From Curtobacterium sp. Leaf261 (GTDB lineage: Bacteria; Actinomycetota; Actinomycetes; Actinomycetales; Microbacteriaceae): a DNA stretch of 64,000 bases. The stretch spans positions 1 through 64,000 of the forward strand of contig NZ_LMMJ01000002.1 of NCBI RefSeq assembly GCF_001422205.1. The letters run 5' to 3'. Under the pieces are notes generated by a model that saw only the letters and a list, made by a program, of their open reading frames with translations, was not told where the DNA came from and searched no databases. The position numbers and the translations under genes are program-made. How positions within the stretch are numbered: position 1 is the stretch's first letter; every line of letters begins with the position of its first letter. Below are positions 54,591 through 63,539 of the stretch, piece after piece.

Positions 54591-55301
54591 GTGCCCCGTG
54601 TTCGCGCGCTCGTCGTCATCGCCACCGCCACCGCCGTGGTGCTCGCCGCCACCCTGGGCGGGTGTACGCAGCCCCCTCGGCTGCTCAACAAGCTCCCGGA
54701 GCAGACGCACGCCGCGCAGTGCCGGTCGAACGTGCCCGGCCACGCGGGGGCGGTGCCCTCGCCGACGCCGACGTCGAAGTTCGACCGGGCCACGTCGCGG
54801 GAAGTCACCGAGGCAGACGCGGTCGCGATGCCGGAGGACGAGTTCTGGCAGCTCATCGACACGCTGCACGGTTCCGTGTCCGACGCGGCCTTCCACCGAC
54901 TCCGCGCAGCGCTCGAGGCTCGACCCGTGGCTGACCTCGTGGCGTTCGAAGCCCGTCTCGACCTCGCCCTGTACGCCCTCGACGACGAGTGCCGCGTCGA
55001 CTGGTACGACCGCCACGACCCGACCGGGCTCGGAGACTTGGCCGACGACGACTTCCTGTACGTGCGGACCGACACCGTGGCAGCGGGCCGCGCTGTGTGG
55101 GAGGACGCGAACACCCACGACACGCTCCCGTGGGGCACCGTGGACGCGGCGGACGATGACGGCGAGGAACTGCTGTACGTCGCCGCGGAGGCGGGCCACC
55201 ATTCGGGCATCAGCGGTGATGACTTCGCGGACATGGTCCCCTTCGACGACCTGTACGAGACGGCCACGAACCCTGCCGGGTGGTCGGACACGGGAGACTG
55301 A
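54591..55301 (+). CDS. DUF4240-type lipoprotein
   Basis: 236 residues. Signal peptide with lipobox LGGC (Cys25), a short proline-rich linker, then a DUF4240 domain: MPEDEFWQLIDTLHG, LEARPVADLVAFEARLDLALYALD, DDDFLYVRTDTVAAGR, and SGDDFADMVPFDDLYE. DUF4240 proteins are usually cytoplasmic and of unknown role; a lipoprotein version is uncommon. Bracketed on both sides by family D palindromes (54510 and 55331). Confidence 0.82.
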   Translation: MPRVRALVVIATATAVVLAATLGGCTQPPRLLNKLPEQTHAAQCRSNVPGHAGAVPSPTPTSKFDRATSREVTEADAVAMPEDEFWQLIDTLHGSVSDAAFHRLRAALEARPVADLVAFEARLDLALYALDDECRVDWYDRHDPTGLGDLADDDFLYVRTDTVAAGRAVWEDANTHDTLPWGTVDAADDDGEELLYVAAEAGHHSGISGDDFADMVPFDDLYETATNPAGWSDTGD

Positions 55302-55330
55302 GCTCCACGTCGACCCTCGAACGCCCACCA

Positions 55331-55387
55331 CACAACCCGATCCACATACACAACGGGTTCGCGCTGTGTCATGTGGATCGGGTTGTG
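55331..55387. repeat. Family D palindrome (D2)
   Basis: CACAACCCGATCCACATACA (55331-55350, then CA) pairs with the arm 55365-55387 with a single indel. It lies between the convergent lipoprotein and UvrA-like genes. Confidence 0.92.
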
Positions 55388-55413
55388 CCGTGCCGACGAC
55401 AAGCCCGGCGTGC

Positions 55414-57831
55414 TCAGCGCCCGAGCTGCGCCCGCAGGTACGGTGCCGTCCGGCTCGCCTCCGACGCAGCGACCTCGGCCGGCGTCCCCGCGGCCACCAC
55501 ATGGCCCCCGTCGGAACCGCCGGACGGCCCCATGTCGATGACGTGGTCCGCAGCGGCGACGACGTCCATCGCGTGCTCGACGACCACGACGGTGTTCCCG
55601 GCGTCGACGAGTCGCGAGAGCTGTTCCGTCAGGAGTTCCACGTCCGCCGGGTGGAGTCCCGTCGTCGGTTCGTCGAGCAGGTACAGCGTGTGGCCGGAAC
55701 GGGCTCGCTGGAGCTCGGTCGCGAGCTTGATCCGCTGCGCCTCGCCGCCGGACAGCTCCGGGGCGGGCTGCCCGAGCCGCAGGTACCCGAGCCCGACCTG
55801 CTGCAGCGTCTCGAGGCTCCGTGCCGCCGCAGGGACGTCGGCCAGGAACGGTGCCGCCTCGTCCACGGTCATCCCGAGGACGTCGGCCACGGACGCTCCG
55901 TGCCAGAGGACCTCGAGCGTGTCGGCGTTGTACCGCGCGCCGTGGCACTCGGGGCACGGTGCCCAGCTCCCGGGCAGGAACAGCAGCTCGACCGAGACCG
56001 ACCCCTCGCCCTGGCACACCTCGCACCGGCCCCCGGCGACGTTGAACGAGAACCGGCCGGCACCCCAGCCGCGGGCCCGGGCGTCATCGGTCGCGGCGAA
56101 GGCAGCCCGCACCGCGTCGAACAGCCCCGTGTAGGTCGCCAGGTTCGACCGAGGGGTGCGCCCGATCGGCTTCTGGTCGACCTGCACGACACGGCTGACG
56201 AGCGGATGGTCAGCGCCGTCCGACGCGAGGACACCGCCGACGAGGGAGGACTTGCCCGAGCCGGACACCCCCGTGACGGCGGTGAGGACACCGAGCGGCA
56301 CGTCGACGTCGAGCCCGCTGAGGTTGTGCCGGGTCACGTCGCGGAGCTCGAGCGTGCCGATCGGCGTGCGCGGCGCGCGGGTTGGGTCGGCCGAGCCGGC
56401 AGGACCGGGCTGCAGGAACCGCCGGGTCACGGATGCCTCGACGTCGGCGAGACCCTCGACCGGCCCGCTGTAGAGCACCGTGCCGCCCCCGGATCCCGCA
56501 CCGGGTCCGACGTCCACGATCCAGTCCGCGCGCCGGACGATGCTCATGTCGTGCTCGACGACGAACACGCTGTTGCCGCTGGCCCGGAGGTCCTCGAGGA
56601 CGTCGACGAGCGGTTCCGCGTCCGCTGGGTGCAGCCCGGCGCTCGGCTCGTCGAGCACGTAGACGACGCCGAACAGCCCGGACCGCAGCTGTGTCGCGAT
56701 GCGGAGCCGCTGCGTCTCGCCCGGGGACAGCGTCGGAGTGGCGCGGTCGAGGCTCAGGTAGCCGAGCCCGAGTCCACTGAGCACCTCGACGCGGGCGAGG
56801 AGGTCCTTCGCGATGGCCACGGCCACCTCGGTGTGCTCGCCGGACGACGCGCGTGATGTGGCCGCAGCGGCGTCGGTCAGCGACGCGATCGGTCGGAGGA
56901 CGTCGGCCAGGCCGCTCAGCGGCAGCCCGTTGAGTGCGGCGATGGTCCGTCCGCCGATCGTCACCGCGAGCGCCGCCGCGGTCAGTCCGGTCCCGCCGCA
57001 GAGCGAGCACGGTCCGGACTCGACGAACCGCAGCACCTTGGTTCGCTGGGACTCGCTCTGGGAGTCCGCGAGGGTGTGCATCACGAACTGTCGGGCGCTC
57101 CAGAAACGCCCCTTGTAGGGCTTCGCCACGCGGTCGCGCTTCGGGTGCACCTCGACGACCGGCTGCTCCTCGGTGAACAGCAGCCAGTCGCGATCCGCCC
57201 GCGACAGCTCCCGCCACGGCCGCTCGATGTCGTACCCGAGGCCCGCCGTCACGTCGCGGAGGTTCTTGCCCTGCCAGGCGCCCGGCCACGCGGTGATCGC
57301 CCCGTCGCGGATGCTCAGCGACGGATCGTGCACGGCGGAGGCCTCGGTCACCTCGTGTGCGATCCCGAGGCCGTGGCACCGAGGGCATGCACCCGCGACG
57401 GTGTTCGGCGAGAACGAGTCCGACTCCAGTCGGTCGGCGCCATCTGGGTACGTGCCCGCGCGGGAGAAGAGCATCCGCATCGAGTTCGACAGCGTGGTGA
57501 GCGTCCCGACGGTCGACCGGGAGCTCGGGGCACCCCGGCGCTGCTGCAGGGCGACGGCCGGGGGCAGCCCTGTGATGGAGTCCACGTGCGGGGTCGAGCC
57601 CTGTGCGATGAGTCGGCGGGCGTACGGGGCGACGGACTCCAGGAAGCGGCGCTGCGCCTCGGCGAAGACGGTCCCGAACGCGAGGCTCGACTTGCCTGAC
57701 CCGGACACCCCCGTGAACGCCACGATCCGGTCGCGCGGCACGTCCACGTCGACGTCCCGCAGGTTGTTCTCGCGGGCGCCGCGCACGCGGATGAACTCGT
57801 CGCGGGCGGTGCTGTCTCGGGGAGCGGGCAT
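55414..57831 (-). CDS. UvrA-like ABC ATPase (UvrA paralogue)
   Basis: 805 residues, about 150 shorter than housekeeping UvrA. Two ATPase halves: GVSGSGKSSLAFGTVFAEAQRRFLES with LSPGETQRLRIATQLRSG, and GVSGSGKSSLVGGVL with LSGGEAQRIKLATELQ. Zinc-type cysteine pairs CPRCHG, CSLCGG, CEVCQG and CPECHG are present. The length and order fit UvrA paralogues of the drug-resistance/DrrC type, which lack parts of the UvrB-binding and insertion domains. No UvrB or UvrC gene is near. Likely protects DNA against an intercalating compound. Confidence 0.88.
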   Translation of the reverse strand: MPAPRDSTARDEFIRVRGARENNLRDVDVDVPRDRIVAFTGVSGSGKSSLAFGTVFAEAQRRFLESVAPYARRLIAQGSTPHVDSITGLPPAVALQQRRGAPSSRSTVGTLTTLSNSMRMLFSRAGTYPDGADRLESDSFSPNTVAGACPRCHGLGIAHEVTEASAVHDPSLSIRDGAITAWPGAWQGKNLRDVTAGLGYDIERPWRELSRADRDWLLFTEEQPVVEVHPKRDRVAKPYKGRFWSARQFVMHTLADSQSESQRTKVLRFVESGPCSLCGGTGLTAAALAVTIGGRTIAALNGLPLSGLADVLRPIASLTDAAAATSRASSGEHTEVAVAIAKDLLARVEVLSGLGLGYLSLDRATPTLSPGETQRLRIATQLRSGLFGVVYVLDEPSAGLHPADAEPLVDVLEDLRASGNSVFVVEHDMSIVRRADWIVDVGPGAGSGGGTVLYSGPVEGLADVEASVTRRFLQPGPAGSADPTRAPRTPIGTLELRDVTRHNLSGLDVDVPLGVLTAVTGVSGSGKSSLVGGVLASDGADHPLVSRVVQVDQKPIGRTPRSNLATYTGLFDAVRAAFAATDDARARGWGAGRFSFNVAGGRCEVCQGEGSVSVELLFLPGSWAPCPECHGARYNADTLEVLWHGASVADVLGMTVDEAAPFLADVPAAARSLETLQQVGLGYLRLGQPAPELSGGEAQRIKLATELQRARSGHTLYLLDEPTTGLHPADVELLTEQLSRLVDAGNTVVVVEHAMDVVAAADHVIDMGPSGGSDGGHVVAAGTPAEVAASEASRTAPYLRAQLGR

Positions 57832-57879
57832 TCGAGCGATGGTAGGCCGGTCCGCTGAACGGCCGGTGCCGCCGCGAGA

Positions 57880-57923
57880 CGGACGGGAGGCACGGGTCGG
57901 GCCCGCACCGTCCCTCCCGTCCG
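57880..57923. repeat. Family A palindrome (A11, imperfect)
   Basis: CGGACGGGAGGCACGGG (57880-57896) and CACCGTCCCTCCCGTCCG (57906-57923); one internal mismatch. Lies between the UvrA-like and DinB genes, upstream of the former. Confidence 0.85.
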
Positions 57924-57949
57924 CATCCGGTCGCCTCCGGCGCCGCGGC

Positions 57950-58489
57950 CTACTCGCCCGTCGCGCCGTCGACCGCCTCGCGGATCAGGTCCGCGTGGCC
58001 GTTGTGCCGGGCGTACTCCTCAATCATGTGGGTGATGATCCAGCGGAGCGACGGAGCATTGCCGTCCGGCCAGGTGTGTGCGGCGACGAGTGCGAGGCCG
58101 CTCTCGGCGTACGCACGGTCGGAGGTCGCACGGGCACGTTCGACCGCTGCGGTCCAGAGCTCGAGCAGGTCCTCGGGGGAGTCCCGGGCTGCGGAGTGCC
58201 ACTCCCAGTCGCGGTCGGCCGCCCAGTCCGCGGACGCCCACGGTTCCGGGACCGGGGCGTCGAGCAGGTGCCGTCCGAACCAGTCGTCCTCGACGTACGC
58301 GAGGTGCTTCATCATCCCGCCGAGCGTCATCGTGGAGACGCCGATGGTCGCGCGGAGCTGTTCCGCGGTCAGTCCGGCCGTCTTCCACGCGAAGGTCGCG
58401 CGCTGGTAGTCGAGGAAGCCCGTGAGGGTCGCGTACTCGTCGCCGTGCAGCGGTGGTTCCGCCCGGCCGTGCTCGTCGAGGTCGTCCAT
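57950..58489 (-). CDS. DinB/DUF664-family protein
   Basis: About 179 residues, four-helix DinB fold: EYATLTGFLDYQRATFAWKTAGLTAEQL, TLGGMMKHLAYVEDDWF (first metal-type His), and LRWIITHMIEEYARHNGHADLIRE (two more His). The family holds a metal ion and includes thiol-dependent transferases. Substrate unknown. ATG 58489 preferred over TTG 58498. Confidence 0.88.
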   Translation of the reverse strand: MDDLDEHGRAEPPLHGDEYATLTGFLDYQRATFAWKTAGLTAEQLRATIGVSTMTLGGMMKHLAYVEDDWFGRHLLDAPVPEPWASADWAADRDWEWHSAARDSPEDLLELWTAAVERARATSDRAYAESGLALVAAHTWPDGNAPSLRWIITHMIEEYARHNGHADLIREAVDGATGE

Positions 58490-58535
58490 GCCGCCCAACC
58501 TAGGGCGTCCGACAGGTGGCTGGCGAGTGTTCGTC

Positions 58536-58609
58536 TGTCGCTTTCCGGGCAGAGCGTCACGCCCGCCCGATCTCTTCTCGTGCTGTGTCGTTCTGCGGGC
58601 GGAGCGTCA
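58536..58609. repeat. Imperfect direct repeat, two units of 24 bp
   Basis: TGTCGCTTTCCGGGCAGAGC (58536-58555, then GTCA) recurs at 58586-58609 with five changes. Lies in the gap between the divergent DinB and nucleotidyltransferase genes. Confidence 0.6.
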
Positions 58610-58677
58610 TCCGTGCCGGCGTGACCGCCCCGCCCGGAAGCCGCCGGGAGACCGCTGGGCACGTTTAGCCTTGTGGC

Positions 58678-59340
58678 ATGGCGACGTGGCAGCAGGACCT
58701 CCTCGACGAGATCCGCTCGGCACTTCCGCCCGGGAGCACGGTGACGCCGTACGGTTCTGCGTCAGCCGGCTCCGACGGGGTCGACGGGTGGAGCGACCTC
58801 GACGTGCGGATCGTGCTCGCCGGATCGGACGGCGCGGATGCGACCTCCCTCGTCGGAGTCCGACCATGGGCGTGGCAGGAATCCGGCGACGGCCGGGTGC
58901 AGCAGCTCCGGCTCGTCCTCCCTGACGGCCGCCGTGTCGACGTCGCGGTCGAGGGTGGCCGTGTCCACATGCCCGCGCCACCGGTGGACAACGCCATGCG
59001 GTTCGACGCGGCGCTCGCGGCGGCACGACTCGGCCGCGGGAATGCCCTCATCGGGACGCATCTCGTCCTCGGTGTCCTCCGCGAGGCCCTCGTGCAGGTG
59101 ATGCTCCTCGTCGACGTCGCGGAGGGAACGGACCACCATCGACATGGCTCGGATCTCGATGACCGAGCGGCGGAGGTCGCGGAGCTCATGGGTGCGGTCC
59201 GACACCAGAGCTCGCCCGCGCTCGCCCGCGCCGCGTACGGACTGTACGGACGATGGCGCACCGAGCTCGACCCGACGTACTCCCCGGACCCGAGCGGCCT
59301 CGACGCCGTGATCGCGCGGGGGACCGCTGGAGCGCACTGA
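58678..59340 (+). CDS. Nucleotidyltransferase-fold protein
   Basis: 220 residues. YGSASAGSDGVDGWSDLDVRIVL contains the G-S and D-x-D motifs of the polymerase-beta-like nucleotidyltransferase fold, with DGRRVDVAVEGG supplying the third acidic strand. Resembles small aminoglycoside-type or DUF4111-like transferases, but the substrate cannot be read from sequence. The DUF2071 gene follows after 50 bases. Confidence 0.78.
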   Translation: MATWQQDLLDEIRSALPPGSTVTPYGSASAGSDGVDGWSDLDVRIVLAGSDGADATSLVGVRPWAWQESGDGRVQQLRLVLPDGRRVDVAVEGGRVHMPAPPVDNAMRFDAALAAARLGRGNALIGTHLVLGVLREALVQVMLLVDVAEGTDHHRHGSDLDDRAAEVAELMGAVRHQSSPALARAAYGLYGRWRTELDPTYSPDPSGLDAVIARGTAGAH

Positions 59341-59390
59341 CCGGCCGCTCGGCATGGAGAACGCCAGCGGAGCGGAGTACCACTGGCACG

Positions 59391-60122
59391 ATGTCCGCCG
59401 CCCCGCCGCTCCCGCACCGCCCGGTCACCCAGCACGACTGGCGCGAGGTGGTCGGGCTCCACTGGCGCATCGACCCCGCGCTCGCCGCGACGCTCGTCCC
59501 GCCCGGCACCCGTCCAGACGAGCACGACGGCGCCGCCTGGGTGACCCTCTCGGCCTACCGGTTCGTGGACAGCACCGTTCCGCCGCTCCCACGACTCGGA
59601 CGCTTCGGCACGATGACCGAGATCGCCGTGCAGATCCCGACCGTCGATGCGCACCCGCTGGCGCGGCGGGAGCCGCAGGACGGCGACACGGCCCGGCACG
59701 GCATCGCCTACCGCTCGATCGACACACAGCACGCTCCGGCGGTCCTCGCCGCGAGGACCATCGGCCTGCCGTACGTCTGGGCACGGGCCGGCTCCCGTGT
59801 CCGCCCCGACGACGTCGCACACCGCTCGGCCCGGTACGGCGGCGGCCCCGGGAGTCTCATCCGTGTGACCCCGGGGACCGACACGGTGGAGCAGGACGCG
59901 ACGACGGAGTTCCTGCTCGACCGCTGGGGCGTCCACGCCCCACGGTTCGGCCGCACCCGCTGGTGGCGTCGCGCGCACGAGCCATGGCCGCTCCGCTCGG
60001 TCCGCGTCGACCGCCTCGACGACACCCTGTTGGCCGCCGCGGGACTGCCGGGCCTCGTCGACCGCGAGCCCGACGTCACGACCTGGTCGCCCGGCGTGGT
60101 GGTCCGCTACTCCCGAGGCTGA
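59391..60122 (+). CDS. DUF2071 (YqjF-like) protein
   Basis: 243 residues. PHRPVTQHDWREVVGLHWRIDPALAATLVPPGTRPDEHDGAAWVTLSAYRF is characteristic of DUF2071/YqjF, an acetoacetate-decarboxylase-like fold of unknown function. ATG 59391 lacks a close ribosome-binding site. Three bases separate it from the next gene, so the two are probably coupled. Confidence 0.85.
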   Translation: MSAAPPLPHRPVTQHDWREVVGLHWRIDPALAATLVPPGTRPDEHDGAAWVTLSAYRFVDSTVPPLPRLGRFGTMTEIAVQIPTVDAHPLARREPQDGDTARHGIAYRSIDTQHAPAVLAARTIGLPYVWARAGSRVRPDDVAHRSARYGGGPGSLIRVTPGTDTVEQDATTEFLLDRWGVHAPRFGRTRWWRRAHEPWPLRSVRVDRLDDTLLAAAGLPGLVDREPDVTTWSPGVVVRYSRG

Positions 60123-60125
60123 CGG

Positions 60126-60644
60126 ATGAGCTACCGTCCTGCCATGGACCAGGATGCCGAGAGGATCCACTGCGAGTTCCGGGTCGCCCCGGACACGGCC
60201 CGTCATGCCGCCACGAAGCTGACCATCTGGTCGACCGTTCACCAGCCGCCGTGGTGGTGGCTGGTGACGGTCATCATCGGGATCGGCGCGTGGTGTGGTG
60301 CAGCATCCGGCGTCGTCGGTGTCCTGCTCGGTGGTTCGGCAGGGATCTTGGTCATCGCGCTCCTCGCCGCGGCGACCTGGCGTTCCGCGCACCGCGCCCT
60401 CGTGGGGGCCATGCCTGTCGGTGCGTTGCTCACGCGCACGTTCGGACCGGACAGCTACGACATCAGGACGCCCACGGTCACGGCGACCATGAAGTACACC
60501 GCCGTCCGCGGGATCGTGCCGTGGGGCGACTGGGTGATGGTCGAGGTCCGTCGGCGCGTCTGGGGCATCGAGCCCCGTGCGCTCCTACCGGATGCCGTGC
60601 ACCAGTGGTTCCCCGATTCGCGGAGGTCCGGCAGCCCGCGCTGA
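60126..60644 (+). CDS. Membrane protein of unknown function
   Basis: 172 residues. Two adjacent membrane segments (about 44-64 and 68-86) lie between a soluble N-terminal part and a C-terminal domain (LTRTFGPDSYDIRTPTVTATMKYTAVRGIV) that looks like a short beta sandwich as in YcxB-like proteins. Starts 3 bases after the DUF2071 stop. Confidence 0.65.
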   Translation: MSYRPAMDQDAERIHCEFRVAPDTARHAATKLTIWSTVHQPPWWWLVTVIIGIGAWCGAASGVVGVLLGGSAGILVIALLAAATWRSAHRALVGAMPVGALLTRTFGPDSYDIRTPTVTATMKYTAVRGIVPWGDWVMVEVRRRVWGIEPRALLPDAVHQWFPDSRRSGSPR

Positions 60645-60657
60645 CGCGACCATGCGG

Positions 60658-60701
60658 CGGACGGGAGGGACGGTGCCAGCCCGCACCGTCCCTCCAGTCC
60701 G
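60658..60701. repeat. Family A palindrome (A12)
   Basis: CGGACGGGAGGGACGGTG (60658-60675) opposes CACCGTCCCTCCAGTCCG (60684-60701); the arms mix the two family variants (GACGGGAGG and CCTCCAGTC), leaving one mismatch. Confidence 0.92.
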
Positions 60702-60795
60702 GTGGGTGGTCGCGACACGACGGTCTGTGCCGCGGTCGCGACGCGATGTTCCGCTGCGCCGACGCGACGTTCTGTTCCGTGGAACCTCCCTGGCA

Positions 60796-60819
60796 ATCGA
60801 ATCGACCCGGGAGTTCGAT
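60796..60819. promoter_or_regulatory. Candidate operator before the Gfo/Idh-ThuA pair
   Basis: ATCGAA (60796-60801) and TTCGAT (60814-60819) are perfect inverted arms with a 12-base spacer, 11 bases before the Gfo/Idh start. The arrangement suits a LacI-type or similar dimer. Confidence 0.4.
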
Positions 60820-60830
60820 AGCGTCGAGGC

Positions 60831-62033
60831 ATGTCGATGTCGACCACTGCACCCACCACCCCGAACACCGCGACCCAGGAACTCCGTGTGGGGGTGGTCG
60901 GACTCGGTTTCGCCGGGACGACCCACCTCGACGCGTTCACCGCACTGCCCGGCGCCCGCGTCGTCGCCCTCGCGGGCCAGGAGTCCGAGCGCCTCGCCGA
61001 GCTCGCGGACTCCCGCGGCGTCGAGGCGACGTACGCCGACTGGCAGGACCTCGTCGCCCGCGACGACCTCGACATCGTGTCGATCGGTGTCCCGAACGCC
61101 CTGCACCACCCCATCGCGGTCGCCGCCCTCGAGAGCGGCAAGCACGTCTTCTGCGAGAAGCCCCTCGCGACGACCGGAGCGCTCGCCGCCGAGATGGTCG
61201 CTGCGGCCGAGACCGCCGACCGCGTGCTCGAGGTCGCCTACAACCACCGCCGCCGTGCCGACGTCCAGTTCCTGCACGACTACATCGCGCCCACCGGCCC
61301 CGGCCGGAGCGACGCCCTCGGCGAGATCTACCACGGCCGCGCGAGCTGGGTGCGCCGCTCCGGGGTACCCGGCATCACGTCGTGGTTCACGAACAAGGCC
61401 GCCGCGGGTGGCGGTCCGATGATCGACCTCGGGTCGCACGTCCTCGACATCGCCCTGTACCTGATGGGCGAGCCGCGGGTGACGACGGTGTCGGCCGTCG
61501 CGTACAACCACCTCGGTGCTGCCGGGCGCGGGGGCGGCGCCGGGGGTGGGCCGGTCTCCGCTCGCGGGTCGCACGCCTTCGACGTCGAGGACTTCTCGAT
61601 CGCGCTGCTCCGGTTCGACACCGGGGCGAGTCTGCAGCTCGAGGCGTCGTGGGCGTCGTACTCCAAGGCGCACGAGGACATCGACGTCGAGGTCCTCGGC
61701 TCCGTCGGCGGTGCACAGCTGCACGTCGACGCCTACGCGACGGACGGCACCGTGACGCTGTACTCCGACGTCGAGGGCGCACCGACCGTCTCACGACCTG
61801 CGGTCCACGTGCCGGCGGGACACCACCAGCGCGTGATCGAGGAGTTCCTCGCGACGATCCGGGCCGGTGACGCCGCCGGTGACGCCGTCGGCGACGCCGC
61901 CGGCACGACAGCCGGCGGGACGGGCGGGCGGTACGCCGGCCACCACGGCGAGTACGCCCTCCACCGGAGCCGGGTCATCGACGCCGTCTACGAGTCCGCG
62001 GCCACCGGCCACGAAGTGCAGGTGCAGGCATGA
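60831..62033 (+). CDS. Gfo/Idh/MocA-family oxidoreductase
   Basis: 400 residues. Rossmann site [17 protein letters not shown], then [19 protein letters not shown] (catalytic-type EKP motif) and [13 protein letters not shown]. The C-terminal half binds sugar or inositol-like substrate. A short Gly/Ala-rich insertion (about 343-364) is unusual. Overlaps the ThuA gene by four bases (ATGA), a common pairing in sugar or trehalose utilisation. Confidence 0.93.
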   Translation: MSMSTTAPTTPNTATQELRVGVVGLGFAGTTHLDAFTALPGARVVALAGQESERLAELADSRGVEATYADWQDLVARDDLDIVSIGVPNALHHPIAVAALESGKHVFCEKPLATTGALAAEMVAAAETADRVLEVAYNHRRRADVQFLHDYIAPTGPGRSDALGEIYHGRASWVRRSGVPGITSWFTNKAAAGGGPMIDLGSHVLDIALYLMGEPRVTTVSAVAYNHLGAAGRGGGAGGGPVSARGSHAFDVEDFSIALLRFDTGASLQLEASWASYSKAHEDIDVEVLGSVGGAQLHVDAYATDGTVTLYSDVEGAPTVSRPAVHVPAGHHQRVIEEFLATIRAGDAAGDAVGDAAGTTAGGTGGRYAGHHGEYALHRSRVIDAVYESAATGHEVQVQA

Positions 62034-62782
62034 GCGGGCGGGACCAGCGCGGCATCCGCGCCACCGTGTGGAACGAGTACGTGCACGAGACCCGGGGTGA
62101 CGAGGTGGTCGTCGCGAACTACCCCGACGGCATCCACGCCGTGGTCGCGGACGGGCTGCGCGAACACCTCGGCCCCGACGCCGACGTGCGGACGGCCACG
62201 CTCCGCGAACCGTCGCACGGGCTCACCGACGAGGTCCTCGCGGACACCGACGTGCTGTTCTGGTGGGGGCACATCGCCCACGAGGAGGTCTCGGACGAGG
62301 TCGTCGAGCGGGTCGTGGCGCACGTGCACGCCGGCATGGGCCTCGTCGTCCTGCACTCCGGGCACTACTCCAAGGTGTTCAAGCGGCTGATGGGCACGAC
62401 GTGCTCCTTGAAGTGGCGGAACGACGGGGAGCGCGAGCTCGTGTGGACCACGGCGCCGCAGCACCCGATCGCCGAGGGCATCCCGCACCCGATCGTCATC
62501 CCACGCCAGGAGATGTACGGCGAGTTCTTCGACATCCCGCGCCCCGACGAGGAGGTCTTCCTGTCCACCTTCGACGGCGGTGAGGTGTTCCGCTCCGGCG
62601 TCGCCTACCACCGGGGCCGCGGGAAGGTGTTCTACTTCTCGCCCGGGGACCAGGAGTACCCGGTGTACCACCACCCGGACATCCGACGGGTCCTCGCGAA
62701 CGCCGCACGGTGGGCTGCGGCGACGGAACCGCGCCGCGAGCTCACGGCCGACCAGCACCCGAGGGACTGGTTCCTCAGCTGA
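62030..62782 (+). CDS. ThuA-domain protein
   Basis: 250 residues. [76 protein letters not shown] and [29 protein letters not shown] match ThuA, a class I glutamine-amidotransferase-like fold acting in disaccharide oxidation pathways. Coupled to the Gfo/Idh gene. Confidence 0.93.
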   Translation: MSGRDQRGIRATVWNEYVHETRGDEVVVANYPDGIHAVVADGLREHLGPDADVRTATLREPSHGLTDEVLADTDVLFWWGHIAHEEVSDEVVERVVAHVHAGMGLVVLHSGHYSKVFKRLMGTTCSLKWRNDGERELVWTTAPQHPIAEGIPHPIVIPRQEMYGEFFDIPRPDEEVFLSTFDGGEVFRSGVAYHRGRGKVFYFSPGDQEYPVYHHPDIRRVLANAARWAAATEPRRELTADQHPRDWFLS

Positions 62783-62838
62783 CGTGCCCCTGCGCTCGGT
62801 GCCCCGCGCCGGGCGCTCGGCGCGCCGTACTCGGTGAC

Positions 62839-62894
62839 TGAGAGGTGCCGATCTGTCGTCTCGCCCGCGGCACCCGACAGATCGGCACGTCTCA
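62839..62894. repeat. Family B palindrome (B4)
   Basis: TGAGAGGTGCCGATCTGTCG (62839-62858) and CGACAGATCGGCACGTCTCA (62875-62894): 20-bp arms with one mismatch. Between convergent genes. Confidence 0.92.
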
Positions 62895-62923
62895 ACGCGC
62901 GGTGGCGACGCGCGGTGGCGACG

Positions 62924-62970
62924 CCGGACGGGAGGCACGGTGCCGGACCGCCACCGAGCCTCCAGTCCGG
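62924..62970. repeat. Family A palindrome (A13)
   Basis: CCGGACGGGAGGCACGGTG at 62924 faces CACCGAGCCTCCAGTCCGG ending at 62970; arms mix both variants and have two mismatches. Confidence 0.85.
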
Positions 62971-63007
62971 AGCGTGGTCACGATCGACCGCGTCGCCCGT
63001 CAGTGCG

Positions 63008-63478
63008 TCAGGACGACTGCGGCCGCGTCCCGCCGAGGAGCCCCGTGACGAGCAGCGTCACGAGCATCCCGCCGCCGGTGAGCACGACCCCGAGCGACGC
63101 CATCACCCAGTAGCCGCTCCCGACGAGCTGCGGCTGCGTGATCGCCTCGGGCCACCAGTCGCCGATGCCGTCGATCCCGCCGGGGATCGGGTTGAGCGCC
63201 AGGAGTGCGATCCCGACGATCAGGAGCACCGCGCCGAGCACACCCGTCGCGACCCGCCCGCGCGCGAGCATCCCGACGACGACGGCGGCGGCGATCCCGA
63301 GCAGACCGACCACCGCGATGGCGAACGCCACGACGGTGAACGGTTCCGTGACGGCCGTGAACCAGACGAGCACGGCGTAGGGCACGAGCAGCCACCGGCC
63401 GATGCGGGCCCAGCGCGCCGGGGTCCGCCAACCGACGGCATCCATGGCCGTTCCGGGGGTCGATCGCTCGCGCTGCAT
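63008..63478 (-). CDS. Four-helix membrane protein
   Basis: About 156 residues with hydrophobic segments at about 28-48, 51-71, 78-96 and 122-146. No family recognised. ATG 63478 preferred; the frame also allows a TTG 9 bases upstream. Starts just before the GH76 gene end on the same strand. Confidence 0.68.
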   Translation of the reverse strand: MQRERSTPGTAMDAVGWRTPARWARIGRWLLVPYAVLVWFTAVTEPFTVVAFAIAVVGLLGIAAAVVVGMLARGRVATGVLGAVLLIVGIALLALNPIPGGIDGIGDWWPEAITQPQLVGSGYWVMASLGVVLTGGGMLVTLLVTGLLGGTRPQSS

Positions 63479-63539
63479 GGCAGGCAAGGTAGCGCGGGCA
63501 CTCGGGCAGGTGCTGGGACCTCCCCGAGTGCCCGCCGGC

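Noticed and set aside
58665..60392. Minus-strand open frame opposite the nucleotidyltransferase and DUF2071 genes
   Set aside because: Composition-driven shadow; both plus-strand genes have recognisable family motifs.
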